From an uncultured bacterium (lineage in GTDB: Bacteria > Verrucomicrobiota > Kiritimatiellia > RFP12 > CAIWXQ01): a DNA stretch of 53,511 bases. The notes under the pieces were generated by a model that was not told where the DNA came from, ran no database searches, and was given only the letters and a program-made list of their open reading frames with translations. The translations under genes were made by a program, and so were the position numbers. The stretch is taken from contig CAIOST010000360.1 of the NCBI GenBank assembly GCA_903861045.1, positions 1-53,511 on the forward strand, given 5' to 3'. Below are positions 35,997-46,077 of the stretch, in pieces (position 1 is the first letter of the stretch; each line of letters opens with the position of its first letter).

Positions 35997-37178
35997 ATGA
36001 ATACACAGCTTTCCAAGAGTGTGACCTGGGTTGGGTATGTGGATTGGGCGGTGCGGGATTTTCATGGCTATCGTACGCCGCGGGGTTCCACATATAACGC
36101 CTACCTGGTGGCTGGGGCACACCCCGCGTTGATCGATACGGTGAAGGCGCCCTACGTGGACAGCCTGCTCGCCCACGTCCGCGAGCGTCTGCCGCTGGAG
36201 CAGATTGCCTATCTGGTCTGCAATCATGCCGAGCCGGATCATGCCGGCGGGTTGGCCCAGGTGGTGGCCGCCTGCCCCAACGCCACGGTGATCTGCAACA
36301 AGAAGTGCGCGGACGCCTTGCGCCATCATTTCGACACCTCCACCTGGAAGATGCGACTGGTGACGGATGGCGAAACACTCGATCTGGGCGGTTGTACGTT
36401 GCAGTTCTTTGATACGCCGATGGTGCATTGGCCGGAGTCCATGGCCACGTACCTGATCGAAGAGCAGGTGCTCTTCTCGATGGATGCCTTTGGACAACAT
36501 TGTGCCGGTCCCTGGCGGTTTGATGATGAGGCGCCGATGGACGTGGTCATGGCGGAGGCCAAGACCTATTATGCCAACATTGTCATGCCTTATGGGCGTC
36601 CCGTGGCGGCTGTGCTGGAGCGGTTGGGTGCGTTGCCGTTGCAGATCGTGGCGCCCAGCCATGGTGTGATCTGGCGCTCGCACTTTGCGCAGATCCTGGA
36701 GGCCTATCAGGCTTGGGTCGTATGCCGGCCGGCACGCAAGGTGGTGATCCTGTTCTCCACGATGTGGGACAGCACCCGCGCCATGGCTCAGGCCATGGCA
36801 GAGGGCGTGGAGGAGACGGCGGCGGATCTGCGGCTGTTGGACCTGGATGCGGTGCACGATACGGAGGTGGCGGCGGAAGTGCTGGACTGCGCCTGTCTGG
36901 CCGTCGGCTCCCCCACGCTCAATCAGGGGATCATGCCGCGCCTAGCGTCGACGCTGACCTACTTGCGGGGCCTCAAGCCGGTCGGCAAGGCCGGCATCGT
37001 GTTTGGTTCCTATGGGTGGGCCGCGCGGGGGGTCGATGAAATGACGCACTATCTGCAGACCATGCAGATTACGTCGCTCGGTGAGGCTGTCACCTGTCGC
37101 TTCCGCCCGGATGCCGCCATGTTGGAAAAGTGCCGCGAGACCGGACGGGTGCTCGCGCGCTATGCACTGACCAAGTAA
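35997..37178 (+). CDS. FprA-family A-type flavoprotein (flavodiiron protein)
   Basis: CNHAEPDHAGGL metal-binding motif, MVHWPESMATYL, C-terminal flavodoxin VVILFSTMWDSTRAMAQAM. Confidence 0.92.
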   Translation: MNTQLSKSVTWVGYVDWAVRDFHGYRTPRGSTYNAYLVAGAHPALIDTVKAPYVDSLLAHVRERLPLEQIAYLVCNHAEPDHAGGLAQVVAACPNATVICNKKCADALRHHFDTSTWKMRLVTDGETLDLGGCTLQFFDTPMVHWPESMATYLIEEQVLFSMDAFGQHCAGPWRFDDEAPMDVVMAEAKTYYANIVMPYGRPVAAVLERLGALPLQIVAPSHGVIWRSHFAQILEAYQAWVVCRPARKVVILFSTMWDSTRAMAQAMAEGVEETAADLRLLDLDAVHDTEVAAEVLDCACLAVGSPTLNQGIMPRLASTLTYLRGLKPVGKAGIVFGSYGWAARGVDEMTHYLQTMQITSLGEAVTCRFRPDAAMLEKCRETGRVLARYALTK

Positions 37179-37187
37179 GGTTCGCCC

Positions 37188-38876
37188 ATGACAACGATTT
37201 CCTCTGGATGCTCGAAAGGTCGGCGGGCTCCTCGGGAGCGCGTTTCATGGCCGATAAAAAGCTCGGTGTTCGGACGTAGCCCGCTGGGCATGCTGCGTGT
37301 GCGCGCGATCCACGCGGGGGCCCTAGCCTTGGGGTTGCTGGCGGCCGCGGCGGCCCGCGCGTCGGATCCGTTTGTGGTCACCGCACGGCTGGAGCGTGTG
37401 CAGGCGGCGTGGCAGGTGGTGGTTGACGTCGAGATGCCGCCGCAGCATGATCTCTTTGCCGATCAGCGCTTCGCGGTGCAGGTGGATGGGAACGAGGTGG
37501 CAGGGCGTTTTACGCCGGCACCCACTTCCCAGCCCGGGCCGGACGGGAAACCGGATCTGGTATTCACGAGCCGGTTTACGGCGTGTTACCCTTTGGCAAC
37601 CGCCCGTGAAGCACGTATCGTGCGCGTGCGGTATCAAGGCTGCGCGGAGACCATCTGTTTTCCACCGCGTACCGCCACGTTTATGCTGGCCCCCGAGACG
37701 ACGACGGCCGTAGCGCCAGCCGTGTCGGCAGTGGCGGAGCGAGGGGCTACCGGGTGGCTCGGGCAGGTGCAGGTGCGCGGCTCGGCCGCCGGGTATCTAG
37801 GGCGCGAGGAATTTTTGGCCTTTCTGGCGCGTGCGCGCGGCCAACCGGAGGTTGGGGCGCAGAATTGGCTGCGCCAATTTGCCACGGATCCGCTGCAATT
37901 CTGGCGCGCACGGGGCATGGTCGGGACGCTGCTTTTGATGCTGCTGGGTGGTTTCTTGTTGAACTTGACGCCGTGCGTGCTCCCCATGATTCCGATCAAC
38001 CTCGCGATCATTGGTGCCGGTGTGCGCGCCGGTTCGCGAGGGCGCGGTTTGGCGCTGGGATCAGCGTACGGCGCGGGCATTGCCCTCGTGTATGGTGCCT
38101 TAGGCGTGGTGGTGGTGCTGACAGGTTCGTTCTTTGGCGCGCTGCAAGCTTCGCCCATCTTTCAGGGGGGGCTGGCCCTGCTCTTTCTACTGTTGGCACT
38201 GGCCATGTTCGATCTGCTGCCGCTGGACTTTTCCCGGTTTCAGCCACGCGGTAGCGCGGGGGGGGGCTTGCTGACGGCCGCGGTGGCCGGTGGCTTTTCG
38301 GCTTTGTTGGCGGGGGCTTGTGTAGCACCCGTGGTGGCGGCCGTATTACTGCTGACTGGCGTGCTCTATCACCGGGGGGAGCCGGCCGCCCTACTGCTGC
38401 CATTTTTGCTGGGGGTGGGGATGGCTTTGCCTTGGCCGTTGGCGGGTGCCGGGTTGACCGTGCTGCCAAAGCCCGGCGCCTGGATGCGGAGCGTGAAGGT
38501 GGGCTTCGGTATCTTGATTGCGGCGCTCGGTCTCTACTATGGCTGGCTGGCCTGGGGCGGGGTGACGGCGCGGCCCACGGCGGCCGCCAGTGGAAATATG
38601 CTCGTAGCGGGCGATGCGGCGGGGTGGGGGAAATGGCTGGCGGAGGCCCGCCGTCAGCAGAAGCCGCTGCTGCTCGATTTTTATGCGAGTTGGTGCAAGA
38701 ACTGCGATGCCATGGAGCTAACCACCTTCCGGGACCCGGCGGTACGACAGGCCTTGCACGATTTCCTGGTGGTGCGCGTGGCGACGGAACGCCCCAGTGA
38801 AGAACCGGCCCAGTCCATGGTCCGGGCTTTCGGTGTTGCCGGGTTGCCGACCTATGTGGTTGTGGACGCGCGCTAG
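37188..38876 (+). CDS. dsbD: Thiol:disulfide interchange protein DsbD
   Basis: DsbD-alpha-like N-terminus, LLGGFLLNLTPCVLPMIPI transmembrane domain, C-terminal thioredoxin fold LLLDFYASWCKNCDAMELTTF. First Met uncertain. Confidence 0.9.
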   Translation: MTTISSGCSKGRRAPRERVSWPIKSSVFGRSPLGMLRVRAIHAGALALGLLAAAAARASDPFVVTARLERVQAAWQVVVDVEMPPQHDLFADQRFAVQVDGNEVAGRFTPAPTSQPGPDGKPDLVFTSRFTACYPLATAREARIVRVRYQGCAETICFPPRTATFMLAPETTTAVAPAVSAVAERGATGWLGQVQVRGSAAGYLGREEFLAFLARARGQPEVGAQNWLRQFATDPLQFWRARGMVGTLLLMLLGGFLLNLTPCVLPMIPINLAIIGAGVRAGSRGRGLALGSAYGAGIALVYGALGVVVVLTGSFFGALQASPIFQGGLALLFLLLALAMFDLLPLDFSRFQPRGSAGGGLLTAAVAGGFSALLAGACVAPVVAAVLLLTGVLYHRGEPAALLLPFLLGVGMALPWPLAGAGLTVLPKPGAWMRSVKVGFGILIAALGLYYGWLAWGGVTARPTAAASGNMLVAGDAAGWGKWLAEARRQQKPLLLDFYASWCKNCDAMELTTFRDPAVRQALHDFLVVRVATERPSEEPAQSMVRAFGVAGLPTYVVVDAR

Positions 38877-39081
38877 GCGCTTTACGCCTGCCCGGAGCAT
38901 GACGGTGCGCCTGTATTTTCGGCTTCTGCTTGCTTTTCGCGGCTCCCGCCGGTATGCTGCCTGCCTTCTCGCAGGTACGTATAGAGTCGTTGGGTGACGA
39001 ACACCCAGCATGGATGCGCCTGTTGAGACGGTGGATGCGCGGCCGGACGCCGGGTAATGTGTCGTAGCGATAAGGAAAAAC

Positions 39082-40452
39082 ATGGAAACGAAGCCTGCCC
39101 AAATGTGTATTGATGATGCGACACTGAAGATGTATGCCGACAAGGTGCGCGCGCATGGCGTGATCGATCCGGCGTTGTACGAGAAGTATAATGTGAAGCG
39201 CGGCTTGCGCAATGCCGATGGCACCGGCGTACTCGTCGGCCTGACCGAGATCGGCAGCGTGCACGGCTATATCATCTCCGAGAGCGAGAAGGTGGCGGTG
39301 CCCGGCAAGCTCTTCTACCGCGGGATCGATGTGGATGACCTGATCCGAGGGTTCCAGGAAGAGCAGCGCATGGGGTTTGAGGAGTGCGCGTATCTGCTGA
39401 TGTTCGGCGAATTGCCGAGTGCCCCGGAGTTGGCCAATTGGAATGCGTTATTGGATTCGCAGCGGCGCCTGCCGGACGGGTTCAAGGAGGGCGCGATCAT
39501 CCGCGCCCCCGGCAAGGATATCATGAACAGCATCGCGCGGGCGGTGCTGACGGCTTATCTCTACGATCCGCAGCCGGATGTCCTAGCGCTTTCGAACCAG
39601 TTGCGTCAGTGCATTGAGCTGATTGCGCGTTTTCCGGTGATTGCGGCGTACGCCTATCAAGCCAAGGCGCACTATCACATGGGGCAGAGCCTCATGCTGC
39701 GTCATCCGGAAGCCGGCAAGAGCACGGCCGAGAACCTGCTATTGCTCACCCGCGAGAACGGCCAGTACAGCCGTCTGGAAGCCGAGTTGCTGGACCTCTG
39801 CCTAGTGATGCATGCGGAGCACGGCGGCGGCAACAACTCCGCCTTCACCACCCATGTGGTGACCTCCGCCTTTACGGACACCTATTCGGCGATTGCCGCC
39901 GCTACGCTGTCGCTCAAGGGACCGCGGCACGGCGGCGCCAACCTGCGCGTCATGCAGCAGCTGGAGCTGGTCAAGAAGGGGGTCAAGCACTGGGATAACG
40001 AGGGCGAGGTGGCGGACTTCCTGACACAGATCCTGCAGAAGAAGGAGGGCGACGGCACGGGGCTGATCTACGGGCTCGGCCATGCGGTCTACACCATTTC
40101 TGATCCGCGCACGGCCACCCTGCGGGAAAAGGCGCGCGACCTGGCCAAGGTCAAGGGGCGCGAGGACGAACTGCAGTTGTACGAGATCATCGAGCGCATC
40201 GGCCCGGGCTTGTTTAACAAGGGGCGTGCAAAGCCGAAGGAGCTGTGCGCCAATGTGGATTTCTACTCCGGCTTCGTCTACGAGATGTTGGGGATTCCCA
40301 TGGATCTCTTTACCCCCATCTTTGCCATCTCGCGCGTGGTGGGGTGGTGTGCGCACCGGATCGAGGAGATCCTCAACAGCGGACCGATCATCCGCCCCGC
40401 CTACAAGGCGGTGGGCGAGCAGCGCCCCTTCATACCGTTGAATCAGCGCTAA
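39082..40452 (+). CDS. gltA: Citrate synthase
   Basis: LFYRGIDVDDLI, MHAEHGGGNNSAFTTHVVTSAFTDTYSAIAAATLSLKGPRHGGAN, GLGHAVYTISDPRT, YSGFVYEMLGIP. Confidence 0.93.
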   Translation: METKPAQMCIDDATLKMYADKVRAHGVIDPALYEKYNVKRGLRNADGTGVLVGLTEIGSVHGYIISESEKVAVPGKLFYRGIDVDDLIRGFQEEQRMGFEECAYLLMFGELPSAPELANWNALLDSQRRLPDGFKEGAIIRAPGKDIMNSIARAVLTAYLYDPQPDVLALSNQLRQCIELIARFPVIAAYAYQAKAHYHMGQSLMLRHPEAGKSTAENLLLLTRENGQYSRLEAELLDLCLVMHAEHGGGNNSAFTTHVVTSAFTDTYSAIAAATLSLKGPRHGGANLRVMQQLELVKKGVKHWDNEGEVADFLTQILQKKEGDGTGLIYGLGHAVYTISDPRTATLREKARDLAKVKGREDELQLYEIIERIGPGLFNKGRAKPKELCANVDFYSGFVYEMLGIPMDLFTPIFAISRVVGWCAHRIEEILNSGPIIRPAYKAVGEQRPFIPLNQR

Positions 40453-40470
40453 CCAGACGGGAGTCGCCCT

Positions 40471-41487
40471 ATGTCGTTGGCGTGGTCCATCCTGGCGGCC
40501 TCGTGGCAGGTGTTGGTCTGGATGGCGCCCTATCTGTTGCTGGGGTTCGTGCTGGCAGGGGTCATATCCGCCTTGCTGTCGCCGGACTGGGTGCGGCGAC
40601 ATATGGCAGGGCGGGGGGTGTGGCAGGTGGTCAAGGCGGCGTTGGTGGGGGTGCCCCTGCCGCTTTGCTCGTGCGGCGTCATACCCGTGGCGCTCTCGCT
40701 GCGACAGCATGGTGCGGGACGGGGGGCCGTGGCCAGTTTTCTGGCATCCACGCCGCAGACCGGGGTGGACAGCATAGTCGCTACCTGGGTGATCCTGGGG
40801 CCGGTTGTAACCGTTTTCCGGGTGCTGGCCGCCTTGGTATCCGGCTTGGTGGCCGGAGGTCTGGTGTCCGCCGCCTATCCGCAGGAAACAGCGGAGGCCG
40901 GCCACACGCGGGATGAGGCGTGCGGCTGCTGTCAGGTGCACACGCCGGTCTGGCGACGCATGGTGCAGCATGGCCTGGTTACCATGCCGCGTGATATTGC
41001 GCGGCCGTTGCTGCTGGGCGTGCTGATTTCCGGGGCTTTGACCGTCGGGCTGCCCGCCGGTTGGCTGTCGTCTTCGTTCGCGCTGGCGTGGGGGGCGTAT
41101 GGCATGGCGCTGCTGGTGGGGATTCCCTTGTATGTGTGCTCCACGGCTTCCATTCCGCTAGCCGCCTCCTTCATTCATTTGGGCGCTTCACCCGGGGCGG
41201 CCATGGTCTTTCTGATTGCGGGCCCGGCGACCAATGCCGCCATGCTGGCGACCATGTGGTGCCGGCTGGGGAGGCTTGGGACGATCCTCTATCTGGTGGC
41301 GATTGCCGGCACGGCGGTGCTCGCGGGATGGCTGCTGGACAGCTTCTTCCCGGCCGCGCTGGCGAACGTGCCACCCTTGGCGGCACACTGTGCGGACGGG
41401 GCGTCGGCCTGGTGGGCGATAGCCTGCGCCCTGGCCCTGTTGCTGCTAATGGCGCCCGGGCTGCGGCTCCGGCGTCCTCGCGTATGA
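40471..41487 (+). CDS. SO_0444-type permease, putative Cu/Zn efflux transporter
   Basis: LVGVPLPLCSCGVIPVALSLRQHGAGRGAVASFLASTPQTGVDSI; CGCC motif in loop; IPLYVCSTASIPLA. Confidence 0.82.
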   Translation: MSLAWSILAASWQVLVWMAPYLLLGFVLAGVISALLSPDWVRRHMAGRGVWQVVKAALVGVPLPLCSCGVIPVALSLRQHGAGRGAVASFLASTPQTGVDSIVATWVILGPVVTVFRVLAALVSGLVAGGLVSAAYPQETAEAGHTRDEACGCCQVHTPVWRRMVQHGLVTMPRDIARPLLLGVLISGALTVGLPAGWLSSSFALAWGAYGMALLVGIPLYVCSTASIPLAASFIHLGASPGAAMVFLIAGPATNAAMLATMWCRLGRLGTILYLVAIAGTAVLAGWLLDSFFPAALANVPPLAAHCADGASAWWAIACALALLLLMAPGLRLRRPRV

Positions 41488-41535
41488 GGTGGCTGCCGCT
41501 TGGGGAGAAGAACGCCAGGGTTTTTGGGACAAGCT

Positions 41536-42543
41536 CTAGGTACCCGCTGGTTGGGCGGGCGCCGCGTCAAGCGGTTCTGTCAACCAGCGGCACTCCTCCG
41601 GGAGGAGTCGCACCTGCAAGGCACCCATGCTTTCGCGGATGTGAGCCGTTGATCGGCTGCCGATGATCGGATAGGTCGGAAACGGCTGGTGCAGCAGCCA
41701 TGCCAATGCCACTTGATTCGCGCTGCAACTTTTTCGCTCCGCCAGGGCCGTGGCTCGCTGCAAACGTAGCCGGTTGGTCTGGTTGTCAAATGCCTTGCCG
41801 CGCGGGGCATCTCCCGGAAAGCCGTGCCTGGCCCACTGCACGTTCGACTCGCCAAAATAGCCGCCCGCTTGGGAAGAATATGCCAGGAGCGTCAAGCCCG
41901 TGCGCTGGTGCCATTCTGCCATGGCGTCATCCACGTAGAGCATGGGCGACGCATCGGCGAAGTTGGTCGCATGCGCGGCGAGACTCCAGCCCAGTTGGTT
42001 TATAACAAAGCCCTGCTCTCCTGCCCGTTGCGCGTACGCATTGGCCTCCTCGATGCGGGCGGGCATCCAGTTTGACACGCCAAAGCAGCCAATGCGACGG
42101 GAACGATTCAGCTCTGCTAGGTTGTCCATGATGGCCGCGACCGGCAGCCCGGGATGATCCCGGTGCAGCCAGTAGATGTCCTCATGCTCGAGCTGCAACC
42201 GATCCAGACTTTCGGCGAAGTCCGAGCGCAGGTCAGCCAGCGTACACCGGCTGCGCTGCATAGCACTGAGCGCCGGGTGCCCGCCCTTGGTGCCGAGAAT
42301 AATCCTATCCCGCACCTTTCGAGCGCTTAGCCATTCGCCCACCGTGCGCTCGCTGGCACCGACACCGCCAGGTTCCCAACTGGAGTAGATGTTGGCCGTA
42401 TCCAGAACGTTCCCACCCGCCGCCAGATAGGCGTCCATAGCCGCAAAGGCTACCTCACGCGGGATGCCGGCCCCGAAGCTACCGGTGCCGAGGACGATAG
42501 GCGACGGAACGGTTCCTGAGGCGAAGGCGTTTGCGAGATCCAT
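41536..42543 (-). CDS. Aldo/keto reductase
   Basis: GTGSFGAGIPREVAFAAMDAYLAAGGNVLDTANIYSSWEPG...ILGTKGGHP...YWLHRDHPGLPVAAIMDNL. Confidence 0.9.
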   Translation of the reverse strand: MDLANAFASGTVPSPIVLGTGSFGAGIPREVAFAAMDAYLAAGGNVLDTANIYSSWEPGGVGASERTVGEWLSARKVRDRIILGTKGGHPALSAMQRSRCTLADLRSDFAESLDRLQLEHEDIYWLHRDHPGLPVAAIMDNLAELNRSRRIGCFGVSNWMPARIEEANAYAQRAGEQGFVINQLGWSLAAHATNFADASPMLYVDDAMAEWHQRTGLTLLAYSSQAGGYFGESNVQWARHGFPGDAPRGKAFDNQTNRLRLQRATALAERKSCSANQVALAWLLHQPFPTYPIIGSRSTAHIRESMGALQVRLLPEECRWLTEPLDAAPAQPAGT

Positions 42544-42545
42544 CG

Positions 42546-42580
42546 AATAGCTTTTTTCTTTTTTTCGCCCGGCGAAAACC
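42546..42580 (-). terminator. Hairpin with T-rich flank upstream of the aldo/keto reductase start
   Basis: Plus-strand agcttttttctttttttcgcccggcgaaaa: short TTCGCC/GGCGAA stem next to a T-rich tract. Orientation and function uncertain. Confidence 0.3.
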
Positions 42581-42817
42581 GGCCTACCGCAACGATGTCG
42601 ATGGCGGGAACATGGCAGAAGCGGAGATCCTCGTCAAGATCCCCGCCCCCTAAGAACTGCGGCAGCGCGCATTCAGTTTGTCGATGCGGCGGGATTATTC
42701 CACCCATGCGAGACGCACCAGGGGTACGGTTCTATTGGTTCTGCAGCCTGTCTGTGACTTCGGCGGACGATTGGGTTGCGGGGGCCAGTCGCCTTGGATT
42801 GCGAGTGGCGCAGAAGC

Positions 42818-42943
42818 GGCCGGATATGGAAATCCGGCCTACGGCGGGTGGCGTAAGGGCGGCGAACGGATGTAGGCCGGAACTCCGGTGGCGGCCACGC
42901 CACGGCGCAAAAGCGGCCAGATATGGAAATGCGGACTACGGCG
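42818..42943. repeat. Repeated hairpin sequences upstream of uvrB (GGCCGGATATGGAAATCCGGCC type)
   Basis: Perfect hairpin GGCCGGAT-ATGGAA-ATCCGGCC at 42818-42839; degenerate copy gcggccagatatggaaatgcggactacggcgg at about 42912-42943. Confidence 0.6.
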
Positions 42944-42982
42944 GCCTTGACTCGGCGTACCGGTCTGCCGGACAATCCTTGT

Positions 42983-45049
42983 ATGTCGTCGCTCTTCCAA
43001 CTGGTAGCTCCCTTCGCGCCCACCGGTGACCAGCCGGAGGCCATCCGCACGCTGGCCGAGGGGCTGCAGGCCGGCTGCCGGCGGTTGACGCTGGAGGGGG
43101 TGACCGGGTCGGGCAAGACCTTCACCATGGCCAACGTCATCGCGTCCTGGGAGCGGCCGGCACTGGTCATCTCGCACAACAAAACACTCGCGGCGCAGCT
43201 TTTTGCCGAGCTCAAGGGGTTCTTCCCTAACAACGCGGTGGAGTTTTTCATCAGCTATTACGACTATTACCAGCCGGAGGCGTATATTCCGCAGACCGAC
43301 ACGTATATTGAGAAGGATTCCGCCATCAATGAAACCATTGAGCGCTATCGTTTGGCCGCGACCAACGCCCTGCTTAGCCGTAAGGATGTCATTATTGTAG
43401 CCTCCGTGTCATGCATCTACGGCCTGGGCTCGCCCGAAGATTATCGTGGCATGCTCGTGGATCTGACGGCGGGGATGGAGCTGACGCGGGAGGCCCTGCT
43501 GGAGAAGCTGGTGGCCATCCAGTATGCGCGCAACGATTATGAACCGCAGCCCGGCGTGTTCCGCGTGCGGGGGGATGTGGTGGACATTTTTCCGTCCTAC
43601 AGCACGGGCGGCATACGCGTGGCCTTTTTCGGCGATCAGGTGGAGTCCCTGCGCCCTCTGGATCCGACCAGCGGACGCACCGGGACGCCTCTGCCGCAGG
43701 TACTCATCTCGCCCGCCAAGCATTTTGTGATGCCCCGCGAGAAGATTGAGCCGGCGTTTGCGCGCATCCGCGGCGAGTTGGAGGCGTGCGTGCGCCAGTT
43801 CGAAGCACAGGGGAAGTTGCTGGAGGCGCAGCGGCTGCAGCAGCGCACGCTGTTCGACTTGGAGATGCTGCGGGAATTAGGGTATTGCACGGGGATCGAG
43901 AACTATTCGCGGCATCTTAGCGGACGCGCCGCCGGCGAACCGGGGTCCTGTCTGATTGACTATTTTCCCTCTGATTTTCTAACTATTATTGACGAGTCGC
44001 ATGTGACGCTGCCGCAGGTGCGCGGGATGTTCCATGGCGATCAGGCACGTAAGCGCACCTTGATCGAGCACGGGTTCCGCTTGCCATCGTCGCTGGATAA
44101 CCGGCCGCTGAACTGGGATGAGTTTCTGGGTCGGACCGGGCCGTTGCTTTTTGTTTCCGCCACGCCCGGCCCGTACGAGCGGCAGGTGTCGGAGCGTCTG
44201 GCCCAACAGGTGATCCGTCCCACCGGACTGCTCGATCCGCCGGTGGTGGTGCGTCCCTTGAAAAACCAGATTGACGATCTGATGGAAGAGGTGCGTCGCA
44301 TGGCGGCTCGCGGTGATCGCACGCTGGTGACAACCTTGACCAAGCGCACGGCGGAAGATTTAACGGACTACCTGCGCGATGCGGGGTTACGCGTCGAGTA
44401 TCTGCATTCCGATATTGTGGCGTTGGAGCGCGTGGCGGTGCTGGGCCGGTTGCGTCAGGGCACCTTTGACTGCCTGGTAGGGGTGAATTTATTGCGCGAA
44501 GGGTTGGATCTGCCGGAAGTGGCGCTGGTGGCGGTGCTGGATGCGGACAAGGAGGGGTTTCTACGTTCCGCTACCTCGCTCATCCAGACCGCGGGACGTA
44601 CCGCGCGGCATATTGCCGGACGCGTGATTCTCTATGCGGATACGATTACGGATGCCATCCGGCAGATGCTGGAGGTAACGGGGGAACGCCGAGCCCGACA
44701 GGCCGAGTATAATCGCGTACATGATATTACGCCACGTAGCACACAGCGCGCCTTGCAAGCGGAGGAAGCGGTGACGGGTGCGGCGCGCGACATCGCGGAG
44801 CGCGCCGTGGCGGAAAGACCCGAACAGTATGACGTGCGTCGTACCATTGCTGACATGGAGCGCGAGATGCTGGAGGCCGCCGAAGCCCTGGAGTTCGAGC
44901 GCGCCGCTCTGCTGCGCGATGAGATTCGTGAGCTGCAGCGGTTGGAAGAGATATTGAAGAAACCCGGTGCCGTGGTGGTGGCGCCGGCCAAAAACAGACC
45001 GCGCAAGCCGCAGGCGTATCCCCTGGCCGGTGGGCGCCGCCGCAAGTAG
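42983..45049 (+). CDS. uvrB: Excinuclease ABC subunit B
   Basis: FAPTGDQPEAIRTLAEGL, GVTGSGKTFTMANVI, YYDYYQPEAYIPQTDTYIEKDSAINE, LLREGLDLPEVALVAVLDADKEGFLRS, C-terminal UVR motif. Confidence 0.97.
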   Translation: MSSLFQLVAPFAPTGDQPEAIRTLAEGLQAGCRRLTLEGVTGSGKTFTMANVIASWERPALVISHNKTLAAQLFAELKGFFPNNAVEFFISYYDYYQPEAYIPQTDTYIEKDSAINETIERYRLAATNALLSRKDVIIVASVSCIYGLGSPEDYRGMLVDLTAGMELTREALLEKLVAIQYARNDYEPQPGVFRVRGDVVDIFPSYSTGGIRVAFFGDQVESLRPLDPTSGRTGTPLPQVLISPAKHFVMPREKIEPAFARIRGELEACVRQFEAQGKLLEAQRLQQRTLFDLEMLRELGYCTGIENYSRHLSGRAAGEPGSCLIDYFPSDFLTIIDESHVTLPQVRGMFHGDQARKRTLIEHGFRLPSSLDNRPLNWDEFLGRTGPLLFVSATPGPYERQVSERLAQQVIRPTGLLDPPVVVRPLKNQIDDLMEEVRRMAARGDRTLVTTLTKRTAEDLTDYLRDAGLRVEYLHSDIVALERVAVLGRLRQGTFDCLVGVNLLREGLDLPEVALVAVLDADKEGFLRSATSLIQTAGRTARHIAGRVILYADTITDAIRQMLEVTGERRARQAEYNRVHDITPRSTQRALQAEEAVTGAARDIAERAVAERPEQYDVRRTIADMEREMLEAAEALEFERAALLRDEIRELQRLEEILKKPGAVVVAPAKNRPRKPQAYPLAGGRRRK

Positions 45050-45061
45050 GGCGGGCAACCT

Positions 45062-46075
45062 TCAGAGCACCGGGGGCATCGGTGGCGGCGGTACGGCGGG
45101 TGTGCGCGTGGGATAGAGCGGAATGGTGCGTTGCACCCCTTGTGTATTCACGAGTACGACCCCGGTCGGTTCGATGCGGGCGACGCGCCAGCCGCCATTA
45201 CTGGTCACCAGATCGTCCACCTGCCGCCAGCGGTTGTTGAGCAGTGTCAGGGGTTTGCCGCTGCTGAAGGAGATGCCGCGCAAGACGAAGAGAGGTTCTG
45301 GCGCAGGTGTTGGCTCGGGCGGCGGCGGGGCGATGGCAAGGGCGATGACGTTGGTGGGGGGGGGCGGCGGCACGGGTGGGGGGCTTAGTTGGATGTAGTC
45401 AGCCAGGTTGAGGCCGGTGGCGGCCATATGCAACTGTCGCTGTACGAGGTTGGCTTTCTGTCGGATCAAGGTAATCTGCTGCCGGTCGGCGATAAGTTGC
45501 GCCAGGGTGCTTGGGGTGGCAGGGGGCGCGGTCTGGGGGAGGGATCGCGCAGGGCGTGTGAGCGCATACAGGTGCAGGGTGATATCCGCCACATAGCGTG
45601 GCGGCGTGCTGGGGGAGCCATGATGCAGGTGGAGCGCATCGTAACCTACCAACTGCGGGAAACGCTGAAGATTGTGGAGCAGCAGAATGATCTGGGGGAG
45701 GGGGGCCTCCACGCGGAAGGAGGACCGGATGGGCGGCTTGATCGGATCGCCGGTCGGTTCATTTTTAATGGCTAATTGCTGAAGTTGGATGTAGTGCTGA
45801 TTGCCGGCCTCATTCAGCCAGCGTCCAAAATCCTCGCTCTCACTGAGGTAGCTTGGCGGCGTGTTAGGGATGGCATGTAGGGTGGCGGTGGCGTAGTGCG
45901 CGGTGGCCTGTAGTTCGCGGGCATGCGTCAGCGCCGTTGCGGTAAGGTTGGTTTGCTGATTGGTTACCGCGCAATAATGGCGGGTGCCCAGCAGCAGGGC
46001 ACCTGCCAGCAGGAGCGGACACAACGGCAGGGCTAGGGCGCGGATCAGGCCGAGGCGTGCAAGACCGGATTGCAT
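45062..46075 (-). CDS. PilO/PilP-like fused pilus assembly protein
   Basis: N-terminal TM and coiled PilO-like part; Pro-rich linker; C-terminal PilP/GspC-HR-like FVLRGISFSSGKPLTLLNNRWRQVDDLVTSNGGWRVARIEPTGVVLVNTQGVQRTIPL. Confidence 0.65.
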   Translation of the reverse strand: MQSGLARLGLIRALALPLCPLLLAGALLLGTRHYCAVTNQQTNLTATALTHARELQATAHYATATLHAIPNTPPSYLSESEDFGRWLNEAGNQHYIQLQQLAIKNEPTGDPIKPPIRSSFRVEAPLPQIILLLHNLQRFPQLVGYDALHLHHGSPSTPPRYVADITLHLYALTRPARSLPQTAPPATPSTLAQLIADRQQITLIRQKANLVQRQLHMAATGLNLADYIQLSPPPVPPPPPTNVIALAIAPPPPEPTPAPEPLFVLRGISFSSGKPLTLLNNRWRQVDDLVTSNGGWRVARIEPTGVVLVNTQGVQRTIPLYPTRTPAVPPPPMPPVL

Positions 46076-46077
46076 GA

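Noticed and set aside
38008-39264. Long minus-strand ORF (418 aa) opposite dsbD
   Set aside because: Pro/Arg/Ser-rich low-complexity translation antisense to a well-supported DsbD gene; typical high-GC shadow ORF.
39802-40971. Minus-strand ORF (389 aa) opposite citrate synthase
   Set aside because: Shadow ORF antisense to a well-supported citrate synthase gene.
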